Of a stretch of 64,000 nucleotides of DNA, positions 38,410-48,713 are shown piece by piece. A program made the position numbers and the translations under genes. Source of the DNA: Exiguobacterium sp. Lineage in GTDB: Bacteria > Bacillota > Bacilli > Exiguobacteriales > Exiguobacteriaceae. The notes beneath the pieces were generated by a model. That model ran no database searches. It worked only from the letters and a program-made list of their open reading frames with translations, and had not been told where the DNA came from. The DNA lies in assembly GCF_020832205.1 (NCBI RefSeq), contig NZ_JAFIFD010000033.1, positions 62,001 to 126,000 of the forward strand. Direction: 5' to 3'. Position 1 is the stretch's first letter, and each line of letters begins with the position of its first letter.

Positions 38410-38820
38410 TTGCTTTACAAAATCGATATGAAAAGTTCGGAACCTTTATACGAGCAAATCGTAAATCAGACGAAAGCACTCGTCATCCGCGGCATTTTAC
38501 GGCCCGGGGACAAGGTCATGTCGGTGCGCGAACTTGCGACCGACCTCGTCATCAATCCGAATACGGTCAGCAAGGCGTATCAGGAGCTCGAGCGGTTAGG
38601 ACTTCTCGAGATGCATCGCGGCCGCGGCACGTTTGTGTCCAAAGATTGGGTCGACCAGGACGCCTCGCGCGGACCGGTGATTGAAGCCATTCAAAAACTC
38701 GCCATCGATTGCCACTACGCGAACGTCTCTTTCGACGAAGCGGTGACGTTGTTCGAGACTGAATATAAGAAAGTAGGGGAGAGACATGCTGACAGTCCAG
38801 CAACTAACGAAGAAAATTGA
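38410..38820 (+). CDS. GntR family regulator (YtrA subfamily)
   Basis: PLYEQIVNQTKALVIRGILRPGDKVMSVRELATDLVINPNTVSKAYQELERLG; short effector domain; precedes ABC genes. Confidence 0.9.
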   Translation: MLYKIDMKSSEPLYEQIVNQTKALVIRGILRPGDKVMSVRELATDLVINPNTVSKAYQELERLGLLEMHRGRGTFVSKDWVDQDASRGPVIEAIQKLAIDCHYANVSFDEAVTLFETEYKKVGERHADSPATNEEN

Positions 38821-39667
38821 TCGACAGACTGTCCTCGACGGGGTCGACTTTACCGTCCATCGCGGCGAGATCGTCGCGCTCGTCGGACGGAACGGGGCCG
38901 GCAAGACGACGCTCCTTCGGACGATGGTCGGGATTATCCGTCCGGACACAGGTGACGTCTTATATGGAAAGACGAGTATTTTTAATGCACCGGAATTGAA
39001 GCGGGACGTCATCTTCGTGCCAGACTCGGCCGATGCGCTCAAACACTACACGGTGAACGAGGCGGCTGCCTTATACGAATCCATCTATCCGTCGTTCAAC
39101 CGCTCGACGTTCCGTGAGACGCTCACGCGATACAACATCGACAATAAGAAGATTCGTCAGCTCTCGAAAGGGCAGAAGGCGATGGTGACGCTGTCGCTCG
39201 CGTTCGCGGTCCAGGCGAAGTACTATCTTCTCGACGAACCGACCGACGGACTCGATGTCGTCGCTAAGAGTGACGTCTTAAAACTCATGATCACGCAAAT
39301 CGAGCAGCGTGATTGCTCGATCATCGTCTCAAGTCATCAATTGCACGAGCTCGAGCGCATCGCCGACCGTGTCGTCATGATTGAAAAGGGACGGGTCAAA
39401 GCCGTGATGACGCTTGAAGAGGCGCGTGCCTTGAGCGTCAAGTGGCAAGTCGTCTTCCAAGACGAGGTGCCGGTCGCATTGCTTGAACGAAAAGATATCG
39501 AGATTTTGAGCGTGACCGGTCGTGTCGTCTTGTTCATGGCGCGCGAGCGGTCGGATGAGCTCGAGGCGTTCGTCGACAGCTACAAACCGATGCTCGTCGA
39601 AGAAATTCCGATGTCGCTAGAAGACGTGTTCCGCGTCCAATTAGGAGGTGAAGCGAATGTTGTCTAA
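38786..39667 (+). CDS. ABC transporter ATP-binding protein (YtrB-like)
   Basis: GRNGAGKTTLLRTMVG; LSKGQKAMVTLSLA; LLDEPTDGLD. Confidence 0.93.
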   Translation: MLTVQQLTKKIDRQTVLDGVDFTVHRGEIVALVGRNGAGKTTLLRTMVGIIRPDTGDVLYGKTSIFNAPELKRDVIFVPDSADALKHYTVNEAAALYESIYPSFNRSTFRETLTRYNIDNKKIRQLSKGQKAMVTLSLAFAVQAKYYLLDEPTDGLDVVAKSDVLKLMITQIEQRDCSIIVSSHQLHELERIADRVVMIEKGRVKAVMTLEEARALSVKWQVVFQDEVPVALLERKDIEILSVTGRVVLFMARERSDELEAFVDSYKPMLVEEIPMSLEDVFRVQLGGEANVV

Positions 39668-40787
39668 GGTGCTACTTAAAAAAGATTGGAAACAAGTATC
39701 GCTCTTATGGATTTTACTCATCGGGCTCGGAATTCTCGCTTACACGGTGCCGGTGTTTAATGAGATGCAGTACTACGATGAACGGATTCGTGATATTCAA
39801 CAGAACCCTTCCCAATATGATGACGGGGTGATTCCTAGTGACGTCGCTTCACTCGAGACGGAAGACTTCTTCACGACAATTCCGGGAGTCGGGTATGCGA
39901 TCGGTGAATTAGGGACGCTCTTGCCGATTGAGACGGTCGTCTTCCTCTACGTCGTGTTTGGGTTCTTAATGGCTTCTGTCTTGATCGGCAGTGAGCGCAA
40001 CAGCCAAATGTCCGACTTTTCGATGTCGCTCCCATTCAGCCGCAACCAGCTGTACATATCGAAATGGTTGATCGGGGTAAGCGGCATCGTCCTTTCGTCA
40101 CTGATCGGCGGGGCGATCATGCTCGGCGTGATTTATTCGTCCCGCTACGCGTTCTTAATCGAAGGACAGACGTTGAAAGTGATGGCGGTCCTCGGTTTGG
40201 TCGTCTTGATTGGCATCTCCGTCTTCACGCTGTCGCTTTGGATGGGCTCGTTCGGAGGCGAGGCGATCTCTCAAGTGCTCTGGTCAATCGTTGCCTTCTT
40301 GTTCCCGATTGGAATATTGTCGTTGGTGAACGGGTCGATTCAAGTGATTACAGGATATGTCTCGTACGACTGGTTCTCAGCAACGATGGAAAGCCTCCCG
40401 ATGCGAATCTTGTCACCGCTTGTGAACATCGCGAACGTCGACACGTATAACTTGTTTACCGACAATTCGGTGTGGCGTGACTTTGCGACAGTCGGGATAT
40501 TCAGTTCACTCCTCTTCATCGGGTTGACGTTCGGTCTTGGTCTTCTCATGTTCAACCGGGCCCCGCAGGAGAATAACGGCCGCTTCTTCATGTTCACGGG
40601 CTGGATTTGGCTCGTCCATGTCATCATGGTCATTTGTTTCGCCATGCTCGGTGGCATTATTCTTTCGGCATTCTCGTACCCGACGAGTGTCACGCTGTAC
40701 GTCATCGGCTTCTTGATCGGCGGCTTCCTCGCCCACTTGCTCGCGAGACGCCTGCTCTACCGCTTCAACTTGCAACTCAAATCATAA
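39657..40787 (+). CDS. ABC transporter permease
   Basis: Overlaps ATPase gene; multi-TM; FSMSLPFSRNQLYISKWL. Confidence 0.85.
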   Translation: MLSKVLLKKDWKQVSLLWILLIGLGILAYTVPVFNEMQYYDERIRDIQQNPSQYDDGVIPSDVASLETEDFFTTIPGVGYAIGELGTLLPIETVVFLYVVFGFLMASVLIGSERNSQMSDFSMSLPFSRNQLYISKWLIGVSGIVLSSLIGGAIMLGVIYSSRYAFLIEGQTLKVMAVLGLVVLIGISVFTLSLWMGSFGGEAISQVLWSIVAFLFPIGILSLVNGSIQVITGYVSYDWFSATMESLPMRILSPLVNIANVDTYNLFTDNSVWRDFATVGIFSSLLFIGLTFGLGLLMFNRAPQENNGRFFMFTGWIWLVHVIMVICFAMLGGIILSAFSYPTSVTLYVIGFLIGGFLAHLLARRLLYRFNLQLKS

Positions 40788-40799
40788 GGAGGCATTCCC

Positions 40800-41276
40800 A
40801 TGAAACGGCTCAGTCTATTGCTCGCATTGCTGCTCGTTATATTAACGGGATGTGCGGATTCGTCGACCGGTCGCCCGAATCCGTTCCAGTATAAAGGCGC
40901 CTACGTCGGCGACAATAGCGCCGTTGTCGGGATTGCTAACAGCTTACCGATGCATGACTGTTACAAATCGGTCGAGTTGCAGACGAAGAAACGGCCGTAC
41001 GGCCTCACCGTCCGCTATGACGACCCGAAGCTTGACCGGATCGAGCAGGAACGGCTCGCCATCCGCAACGCTGCGACGTATTTCACACTCGTCAAGAACG
41101 CGGAGATCGTTCGCTTCGCTTTTCCGAACCGGACGTACGCGTTCTCTCGTCCGGAGATGGAAGCGTGGTTTGGCATCGACTTCTCGTCGATCAAATGGGA
41201 AAAAGATTTGCAGGAACGGCTCGATGAGAAAATCGGCAACGAACAACAGACCGAGGACTACTTCAAACGCATCTGA
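40800..41276 (+). CDS. Lipoprotein, DUF4825-like (tentative)
   Basis: LLLVILTGCADS lipobox; YKGAYVGDNSAVVGIANSLP. Confidence 0.7.
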   Translation: MKRLSLLLALLLVILTGCADSSTGRPNPFQYKGAYVGDNSAVVGIANSLPMHDCYKSVELQTKKRPYGLTVRYDDPKLDRIEQERLAIRNAATYFTLVKNAEIVRFAFPNRTYAFSRPEMEAWFGIDFSSIKWEKDLQERLDEKIGNEQQTEDYFKRI

Positions 41277-41315
41277 AAGTGATTGGATATTACCATCCAA
41301 TCGCTTTTTTTCGAT
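41277..41315 (+). terminator. Intrinsic terminator
   Basis: AAGTGATTGGAT-ATTACC-ATCCAATCGCTTTTTTT. Confidence 0.8.
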
Positions 41316-41345
41316 ATTTTCTGAAAATTATTGGGTAAAGGGTAG

Positions 41346-41360
41346 ATGAAAGCGTTTTCT
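41346..41360 (+). promoter_or_regulatory. cre-like (CcpA) site upstream of lcfA
   Basis: ATGAAAGCGTTTTCT, one mismatch to WTGAAARCGYTTWWN. Confidence 0.5.
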
Positions 41361-41381
41361 TAGCATTATAATGGATGTAAC

Positions 41382-41399
41382 TGAATCACTATTCATTCA
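41382..41399. promoter_or_regulatory. FadR box upstream of lcfA
   Basis: TGAATCACTATTCATTCA vs recalled TGAATGANTANTCATTCA. Confidence 0.65.
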
Positions 41400-41414
41400 C
41401 AAGGAGGAACAGCG

Positions 41415-43088
41415 ATGAACAAACCGTGGTTGCAAGATTACCCAGCCGACATGCCGAAGACGATTGACTATGAGGTGAAGCCGCTCTATGAGGCGCTCAG
41501 CCGAGCCGCAAAAGACTTCCCGGACCGGACGGCCGTCTCGTTCATCGGAAAAACGCTCACGTTCGCCCAAGTCGATGATGCGGCGCACCGCCTCGCGACG
41601 ATGCTTCAGTCAAAAGGGCTGCAAAAAGGGGATCGGGTCAGCCTGATGCTCCCGAACTGTCCGCAATACGTCATCTCGTTCTATGCCGTCTTGTACGCCG
41701 GCGGGACGGTCGTTCAGACGAACCCGCTCTATACTGAGCATGAACTCGAGAACTTGATCACCGACTCGGGCGCGAAGATCGTCATCACGCTCGACCTCCT
41801 CTATCCGAAATCACTCCGCGTGAAAGAGAAGACGGATATTCAAACGATCATCACGACGAGCATCGCTGATTACCTTCCATTCCCGAAAAACAAACTGTAC
41901 CCGATTAAAGTGAAACGCGAGAACAACATCGTCATCGATACGACGGGATCGGTCTTATTCAAAGACTTTAAAAACTTTGGTCCGGTCAAACCGATCGAGG
42001 TCGACCCGAAAGAAGACGTCGCCGTCTTGCAATATACGGGCGGGACGACCGGTTTGCCAAAAGGCGTCATGTTGACGCACTTCAACTTGACGGCGAACGT
42101 CGATCAGATTTCGAACTTCTTCTATAAATACAATCGCGGGGACGAGAAACGCGTCTTGAGCGTCGTCCCATTCTTCCACGTCTACGGGATGACGTGCTGC
42201 CTCAACTTCGGGATGGAGAACGGTTATGAGCTCGTCCTCGTGCCGCGCTTTGACGTGACCGACGTCTTGAAGACGATTCATAAGAAAAAGCCACACTTCT
42301 TCCCGGGTGCGCCGACGATGTATGTCGGTATTCTCAACGATCCGAAATTATCGAAGTACGACTTGTCGTCGATCGAGGCGTGTATCTCCGGTTCGGCCCC
42401 GCTCCCGGTCGAAGTGCAAGAACAGTTCGAGAGCATCACGGGCGGACGTATCGTCGAAGGGTACGGCTTGTCGGAGACGTCACCGGTAACGCATGCGAAC
42501 TTCTTATGGGATAAGCGCATCGTCGGCTCGATTGGCGTGCCGCTGTCGGACACTTCTGCTAAAATTGTAAAAGCGGACGGCGAGACGCCGGCTGATATCG
42601 GTGAGATCGGAGAAGTGATGCTTCACGGTCCGCAAGTGATGAAAGGGTACTGGCAAAAGCCGGAAGAGACGGCGGCCGTCTTGAAAGACGGTTGGCTCGC
42701 GACGGGTGACCTCGGCTACATGGGCGAGGATGGCTTCTTCTATATCGTCGATCGGAAGAAAGACATGATCATTGCCGGCGGCTTCAACGTCTACCCGCGC
42801 GAGATCGAAGAAGTGCTCTACGAACATCCGGCCGTCAAAGAAGCGGTCTGTATCGGCGTGCCCGACCCGTATCGCGGAGAGACGGTCAAGGCGTTCATCG
42901 TCACGCGTGACGGCGTGAACGTGACGGAAGAAGAACTCGACAAGCATTGCCGGGAAAAGCTCGCTGCTTATAAAGTACCGAAGCTATATGAGTTCCGCGA
43001 TGAGTTGCCGAAGACGTTCGTCGGTAAGATTTTGCGTCGCGTCCTCGTCGACGAAGAGAAGGCGAAACAAGTGAAACAAAGCAGTTGA
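41415..43088 (+). CDS. lcfA: Long-chain fatty acid-CoA ligase
   Basis: LQYTGGTTGLPKGVMLTH AMP-binding motif; adjacent to tetR-family fadR and etfBA. Confidence 0.94.
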   Translation: MNKPWLQDYPADMPKTIDYEVKPLYEALSRAAKDFPDRTAVSFIGKTLTFAQVDDAAHRLATMLQSKGLQKGDRVSLMLPNCPQYVISFYAVLYAGGTVVQTNPLYTEHELENLITDSGAKIVITLDLLYPKSLRVKEKTDIQTIITTSIADYLPFPKNKLYPIKVKRENNIVIDTTGSVLFKDFKNFGPVKPIEVDPKEDVAVLQYTGGTTGLPKGVMLTHFNLTANVDQISNFFYKYNRGDEKRVLSVVPFFHVYGMTCCLNFGMENGYELVLVPRFDVTDVLKTIHKKKPHFFPGAPTMYVGILNDPKLSKYDLSSIEACISGSAPLPVEVQEQFESITGGRIVEGYGLSETSPVTHANFLWDKRIVGSIGVPLSDTSAKIVKADGETPADIGEIGEVMLHGPQVMKGYWQKPEETAAVLKDGWLATGDLGYMGEDGFFYIVDRKKDMIIAGGFNVYPREIEEVLYEHPAVKEAVCIGVPDPYRGETVKAFIVTRDGVNVTEEELDKHCREKLAAYKVPKLYEFRDELPKTFVGKILRRVLVDEEKAKQVKQSS

Positions 43089-43118
43089 CACTGCCTTCAC
43101 ACATGATAGAATAATAAA

Positions 43119-43136
43119 TGAATGAACCATCATTCA
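43119..43136. promoter_or_regulatory. FadR box upstream of fadR
   Basis: TGAATGAACCATCATTCA. Confidence 0.7.
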
Positions 43137-43158
43137 TTTTTCTGCAGCGGTAAGGAGC

Positions 43159-43746
43159 TTGGGGTTTATGACAAAGAATGGATCAAAGAGTGACCGCATT
43201 ATCGATGCGGCAGTGAAAGTGATTGCGGACCATGGCTATCACGGTGCAAAGGTGACAGCCATCGCCAAAGAGGCGGGCGTCGCGGACGGAACAATCTATC
43301 TGTATTTTAAAAACAAGGAGCATCTTTTGATTGAGTTGTTCCAGACGAAGATGGGGCTGTTCATCGACTACTCGAAGCAACAAATCGAGCAGGAGACGAC
43401 GGCCGGGGACAAGCTTTACCGCTTGATCGAGTCACATCTGAAACAGCTGTCGGCCGATTACGACCTCGCCGTCGTGACACAAATCGAGCTACGGCAGTCG
43501 AACTTGGCGCTTCGCCAAAAGATCAGCGAAGTGTTGAAACCATATTTGAATTTGATCGATGCGGTCGTCACGCATGGGATCGAGACGGGTGAGTTCGACA
43601 ACGAGCTCGATTACCGGCTCGCCCGACAAATGATCTTCGGCACGATCGATGAAGTGGTCACGAGTTGGATGGCGAGCGGCTTCAAGTACGACTTGATGTC
43701 GACGCTTCCGAAAGTACACCATATGTTGAAAAAAGGGCTTGCTTAA
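43159..43746 (+). CDS. fadR: TetR/AcrR family regulator FadR
   Basis: RIIDAAVKVIADHGYHGAKVTAIAKEAGVADGTIYLYFKNKEHLL. Confidence 0.9.
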   Translation: MGFMTKNGSKSDRIIDAAVKVIADHGYHGAKVTAIAKEAGVADGTIYLYFKNKEHLLIELFQTKMGLFIDYSKQQIEQETTAGDKLYRLIESHLKQLSADYDLAVVTQIELRQSNLALRQKISEVLKPYLNLIDAVVTHGIETGEFDNELDYRLARQMIFGTIDEVVTSWMASGFKYDLMSTLPKVHHMLKKGLA

Positions 43747-43774
43747 CCGTAAGCCCTCTCATTGGCCCAAAAAA

Positions 43775-43792
43775 TGAATGCTGATTCATGAA
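43775..43792. promoter_or_regulatory. FadR box-like site upstream of etfB
   Basis: TGAATGCTGATTCATGAA. Confidence 0.45.
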
Positions 43793-43825
43793 TGATGGTG
43801 CGAACAACTTAAAGGGGGAACTACG

Positions 43826-44599
43826 ATGAATATTTTTGTATTGCTGAAACGGACGTTCGATACAGAGGAAGCGATTCAGCTAGAGAACGGGGAAATCCAA
43901 GAAGACGGCGCTGAGTTCATCATCAACCCGTACGACGAGTACGCGGTCGAGGAAGCGATCCGAAAACGTGACGACCTCGGGGGAGAAGTCACGGTCGTGA
44001 CGGTCGGACCGGAAGACGCGGACAAAGAATTGCGCACGGCGCTCGCGATGGGAGCGGACAAAGCGGTCCGTATCTCGATCGAGGACGACGTTGAGGACGC
44101 GGACCACGTGACGATCTCGAAAGTGCTCGCGACGTATTTAAAAGAGCAAGCACCAGACCTCATCTTCGCCGGAAACGTCGCCATCGACGGCGGCAGCGGC
44201 CAAGTTGCACCGCGCGTCGCCGAGCTGCTCGACATGAACTACGTGACGACGATTACCGAGCTTGAAATCGACGGGACGACAGCGACGGTCACTCGTGACG
44301 TCGAAGGGGACACGGAAGTGATCGAAGTGGCGCTCCCGCTCCTCGTGACGGCGCAACAAGGGTTGAACGAACCACGCTATCCGAGCCTTCCGGGAATCAT
44401 GAAGGCGAAGAAGAAGCCGCTCGAGGAACTTGAGCTGTCCGACATCGATCTCGATGAAGATGAGATCGAAGCAAAAATCGAGACGATTGAACGGTTCTTG
44501 CCGGAAGAGAAGAAAGCCGGTCGCATCCTTGAAGGGGATACGGCGTCACAAGTGAGCGAGCTCGTTCAATTACTTCGCACGGAAGCCAAAGTCATTTAA
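43826..44599 (+). CDS. etfB: Electron transfer flavoprotein beta subunit
   Basis: MNIFVLLKRTFDTEEAI..DLIFAGNVAIDGGSGQVAPRVAELL. Confidence 0.95.
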   Translation: MNIFVLLKRTFDTEEAIQLENGEIQEDGAEFIINPYDEYAVEEAIRKRDDLGGEVTVVTVGPEDADKELRTALAMGADKAVRISIEDDVEDADHVTISKVLATYLKEQAPDLIFAGNVAIDGGSGQVAPRVAELLDMNYVTTITELEIDGTTATVTRDVEGDTEVIEVALPLLVTAQQGLNEPRYPSLPGIMKAKKKPLEELELSDIDLDEDEIEAKIETIERFLPEEKKAGRILEGDTASQVSELVQLLRTEAKVI

Positions 44600-44613
44600 G
44601 GGGGATATCACAT

Positions 44614-45579
44614 ATGAAAGCTTTAGTACTCGCAGAAGCGCGCGAAGGCGCGTTACGGAACGTATCATTTGAAGCGATCGCCGCGGCGAAGCAATTGACG
44701 GACGACGTGACGGCGGTCGTCATCGGGGAAGACGTCAAAGCGCTCGCGAATGAGCTCGGAGAATACGGGGCCGGCCGCGTCCTCGTCGTCGAAGACGAAC
44801 GCCTCAAACATTATACGCCGGACGGTTACGGACAAGTGCTCCGTCAACTCATCGACCAAGAAGGCCCGGACATGATCGTCCTCGGCCATACAGCGCTCGG
44901 AAAAGATATCGCACCGAAACTCGCGGCCCGTCTTGACGCCGGACTCATCAGCGATGTCGTTTCAATCGAAGGATCGGGCAAAGACGCCGAGTTCGTCCGT
45001 CCGATCTACTCGGGGAAAGCGTTCGAGAAAGTGAAGTTCAAAGATTCGGTCATGTTCTTCACCATCCGTCCGAACAACATCGACGCCTTGCCGCGCACGG
45101 CTGGAGCGAGCGTGTCAGTCGAGACACCGAGTGTGGAATTGAAAGACCTCGCGATGATCGTCAAAGAAGTCGTCCGTAAAGCGACTGGAAAAGTCGACCT
45201 CGCCGAAGCGAAAGTCATCGTCGCCGGTGGGCGCGGTGTCAAGAGCGAGGACGGTTTCAAACCGCTCGAAGAACTCGCGGAGCTGCTCGGCGGCGCGGTC
45301 GGCGCTTCACGTGGAGCATGTGACGCCGACTACTGCGACTACGCCCTTCAAATCGGTCAGACCGGGAAAGTCGTCACCCCTGATTTATACATCGCTTGCG
45401 GTATTTCCGGGGCAATCCAACACTTGGCCGGCATGAGCAACGCGAAAGTCATCGTCGCCATCAATAAAGACCCGGAGGCGAACATCTTCACAGTGGCCGA
45501 CTACGGCATCGTCGGCGACTTGTTCGACGTCGTCCCGCTGTTGACAGAAGAGTTCCGGAAACACCTCGTCAATAGCTGA
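44614..45579 (+). CDS. etfA: Electron transfer flavoprotein alpha subunit
   Basis: [48 protein letters not shown]. Confidence 0.96.
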   Translation: MKALVLAEAREGALRNVSFEAIAAAKQLTDDVTAVVIGEDVKALANELGEYGAGRVLVVEDERLKHYTPDGYGQVLRQLIDQEGPDMIVLGHTALGKDIAPKLAARLDAGLISDVVSIEGSGKDAEFVRPIYSGKAFEKVKFKDSVMFFTIRPNNIDALPRTAGASVSVETPSVELKDLAMIVKEVVRKATGKVDLAEAKVIVAGGRGVKSEDGFKPLEELAELLGGAVGASRGACDADYCDYALQIGQTGKVVTPDLYIACGISGAIQHLAGMSNAKVIVAINKDPEANIFTVADYGIVGDLFDVVPLLTEEFRKHLVNS

Positions 45580-45686
45580 TGGGCAAAACGTTTGGGGAAA
45601 CTTACCCTCCGTGGTATACTCTGAACATGAATTGCAAGAGAGTTCGTAACTGAACTTTCTCATCTTACTGGGGAGGTATTACCAAT

Positions 45687-46001
45687 ATGGCTATTAAACA
45701 CGCAACGACTCAAACGTTTGAACAAGAAGTGAAAGAGGGCGTCGTCCTCGTCGATTTCTGGGCAGCTTGGTGTGGACCGTGCCGCATGATCGCACCGGTT
45801 CTTGAAGAGCTCGACCAAGAGATGGGCGACCAAGTCCAAATCGTCAAACTCGACGTTGACGAGAACCCAGAAGTAGCGGGCGCTTTCCAAATTCAAAGCA
45901 TCCCGACACTCATGATGTTCAAAGATGGACAACCTGTTTCTAAAACAATGGGCTTCCAACCAAAAGAAGCACTCAAAGAGTTCATCGCGACAGCACAATA
46001 A
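45687..46001 (+). CDS. trxA: Thioredoxin
   Basis: [23 protein letters not shown]. Confidence 0.97.
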   Translation: MAIKHATTQTFEQEVKEGVVLVDFWAAWCGPCRMIAPVLEELDQEMGDQVQIVKLDVDENPEVAGAFQIQSIPTLMMFKDGQPVSKTMGFQPKEALKEFIATAQ

Positions 46002-46006
46002 TGTCC

Positions 46007-46042
46007 AAAACAACCGATCGGGTTTCCGGTCGGTTGTTTTTT
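46007..46042 (+). terminator. Intrinsic terminator
   Basis: AACAACCGATC..GGTCGGTTGTTTTTTT. Confidence 0.75.
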
Positions 46043-46280
46043 TGGTTTCGATCGCGATGATGAATCGTGAGATTTTTTTTACATTTACCGACGTGTTCCT
46101 TCATATTTAATAGTTTAAGAATTGTTTGAATTTGTGAAGAAACAGGGAAGTTTTAATCATGGCTAAGAACGGAAAATTTGCGCTATACTCATGTAGAGAC
46201 GTGATGTAGTCAGATGACCCTACTTTTTTCCAAGGGCACGCTACGTCGCTTGTACGACTCTGTTCGAAGGAGGAATTTTC

Positions 46281-48713
46281 TTGTCGGTGTTACATCTCGC
46301 TATTTTATTGCCGCTTCTCGCGGCGCCGTTTATCCCGTTTCTATTTCGGGCAGTGAAGCGAATACATACGGGTTGGTTCGTACTGGTCGTGCCTACGCTT
46401 CTGTTCGCGTACTTCTTCCGCTTTATCAGCGTGACGAGTGACGGAGGTGTCGTGACCGAGACGGTACGTTGGATGCCTTCGCTCGGTATCAACTTTACGG
46501 CATATGTCGATGGGCTCGGGCTCTTGTTTGCGCTCCTGATCACGGGGATCGGTGCGCTCGTTGTCTTGTATTCGATTTACTATTTGAATAAAGACAAAGA
46601 ATCGCTCGGCCACTTTTACGTGTACTTGTTGTTATTCATGGGGGCGATGCTCGGGGTCGTCTTGTCGGACAACATGGTCGTCATGTACATGTTCTGGGAA
46701 CTGACATCGATTTCGTCGTTCCTGTTAATCGGTTACTGGTATGAGAAAGAGCGCTCACGTTACGGGGCGCAAAAATCGATGCTCATCACCGTCTTCGGTG
46801 GTCTGTCGATGCTCGGAGGGATCGTCATCCTCGAGTCGATGGTCGGCTCGTTCAGCATCCGTGAGATGGTCGCGAACCAAGCGGTCATCGTCGACAGTCC
46901 GTTCTTCGTCCCGGCGATGATCCTCATCTTGCTCGGGGCGTTCACGAAGTCGGCCCAGTTCCCGTTCCACATCTGGTTGCCGGACGCGATGGAAGCACCG
47001 ACCCCGGTCAGTGCGTACCTCCACTCGGCAACGATGGTTAAGGCGGGGCTTTATTTGGTCGCCCGGATGAGTCCGGTCTTCCAAGAGTCTTCGCTCTGGT
47101 TGTGGATCATCGTCTCGTTCGGGACGTTCACGCTCTTCTGGGGTTCGTTCAACGCGGTCAAACAGACCGATTTGAAAGGGATCCTCGCTTATTCGACCGT
47201 CAGTCAGCTCGGTCTCATCATGTCGCTCCTCGGCCTTGGGGCCGCGGCGCTTCATTATGACGGGATTGACGACAACGTCTTCATGGTCGCGACGATCGCT
47301 GCGATCTTCCACTTGATCAACCACGCGACGTTCAAAGGCTCGCTCTTCATGATGGTCGGTATTGTCGACCACGAGACGGGCACGCGTGACGTCAGAAAGC
47401 TCGGCGGTCTCATGACCGTCATGCCGATCACGTTCACGATTGCCGTCATCGGTTCGTTATCGATGGCAGGGCTACCACCGTTCAACGGCTTCCTCAGTAA
47501 AGAGATGTTCTTGAAGGCGACGACGAAAGTGTTTTCAGCAGACTTCTTCGCGCTCGACACGATCGGTTTATTGATCCCGGTCGTCGCGTTCATCGCGAGC
47601 GTGTTCACGTTCGTCTACAGTCTGCTCATCTTCACACGCACGTTCATGGGCAAGGCGAAGTTCGATCAACTGCCGAAACAGCCGCATGAGGCACCGATTG
47701 GGATGCTCATTCCACCGGCAATCCTCGCTGTTCTCGTCGTCGTGCTCGGCTTCGTGCCGAACTTGTTGTCGAACACGCTCATCCGCCCGGCCGTCGAATC
47801 GATCTATCCGACGCTCGTCGAAGGCGGGCAAGCGGTCGAGGTCGATCTGTACTTCTGGCACGGCATCACGCCGGAGCTGCTCATGACGATCGGGATCGTC
47901 GCACTCGGGACGATTCTATTCTTCACCATCAACAAATGGATGGGGATTTATAACCGCATCCCGTACCGCTTGACGCTCAACGGGATGTACGACGGTTCAC
48001 TCGTCTGGTCGAACAAGGCGGCGTACCGCTTTAAAGACAATTACATGACGGGCTTCATCCGTTCGTACTTGATTTATATTTTCGTTTTCATGTCGGGCAT
48101 GCTCTTGATCTCGATGTGGTGGTATGACATGTTCAACTTCTCGTTCGGAGAAATGGCTACGGTCACCCCGTACGAGTACGTGCTCGGTGCGGTCGTCGTC
48201 TTGAGCGCGTTCGCGATTCTGTTCATGCGTTCGCGTCTGCCGGCGATTATCTTGCTCGGTGTCGTCGGTTACGGCGTCGCGCTCTTCTTCGTCTTCTTCG
48301 AAGCACCGGACCTCGCACTCACCCAACTCGTCATCGAGACGGTGTCGGTCGCGTTGTTCCTGCTTGTGTTCTATCACATGCCGGAGATCAGTAAGAAAGA
48401 ATCACGGATGCGCTTTAAAATCGGCAACGCCATCGTCTCCGTCCTTGTCGGTGTCACCGTCATGTTGCTCAGCTTCATGACCCTCTCGAACAAGTCGGCG
48501 AGCTCGATCTCGGAATACTATAAAGAAAACGTGTATGACTTGGCTGCCGGGAAGAACATGGTCAACGTCGTCCTTGTCGACTTCCGTGGCTTTGATACGC
48601 TGTTTGAAATCATCGTCCTCGCCGTCGCAGGTCTCGGTATATACACGATGATTAAATTTAGAACGACGGTACAACGTACGAAAGGGGAAGATGGACATGA
48701 AGCCAAAAAGTAA
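46281..48713 (+). CDS. mrpA: Na+/H+ antiporter subunit A
   Basis: 810 aa; SAQFPFHIWLPDAMEAPTPVSAYLHSATMVKAGLYL; TTG start with GAAGGAGG RBS. Confidence 0.95.
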   Translation: MSVLHLAILLPLLAAPFIPFLFRAVKRIHTGWFVLVVPTLLFAYFFRFISVTSDGGVVTETVRWMPSLGINFTAYVDGLGLLFALLITGIGALVVLYSIYYLNKDKESLGHFYVYLLLFMGAMLGVVLSDNMVVMYMFWELTSISSFLLIGYWYEKERSRYGAQKSMLITVFGGLSMLGGIVILESMVGSFSIREMVANQAVIVDSPFFVPAMILILLGAFTKSAQFPFHIWLPDAMEAPTPVSAYLHSATMVKAGLYLVARMSPVFQESSLWLWIIVSFGTFTLFWGSFNAVKQTDLKGILAYSTVSQLGLIMSLLGLGAAALHYDGIDDNVFMVATIAAIFHLINHATFKGSLFMMVGIVDHETGTRDVRKLGGLMTVMPITFTIAVIGSLSMAGLPPFNGFLSKEMFLKATTKVFSADFFALDTIGLLIPVVAFIASVFTFVYSLLIFTRTFMGKAKFDQLPKQPHEAPIGMLIPPAILAVLVVVLGFVPNLLSNTLIRPAVESIYPTLVEGGQAVEVDLYFWHGITPELLMTIGIVALGTILFFTINKWMGIYNRIPYRLTLNGMYDGSLVWSNKAAYRFKDNYMTGFIRSYLIYIFVFMSGMLLISMWWYDMFNFSFGEMATVTPYEYVLGAVVVLSAFAILFMRSRLPAIILLGVVGYGVALFFVFFEAPDLALTQLVIETVSVALFLLVFYHMPEISKKESRMRFKIGNAIVSVLVGVTVMLLSFMTLSNKSASSISEYYKENVYDLAAGKNMVNVVLVDFRGFDTLFEIIVLAVAGLGIYTMIKFRTTVQRTKGEDGHEAKK

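Noticed and set aside
46755-47372. 205-aa minus-strand ORF within mrpA
   Set aside because: Highly charged antisense shadow of a conserved membrane protein gene.
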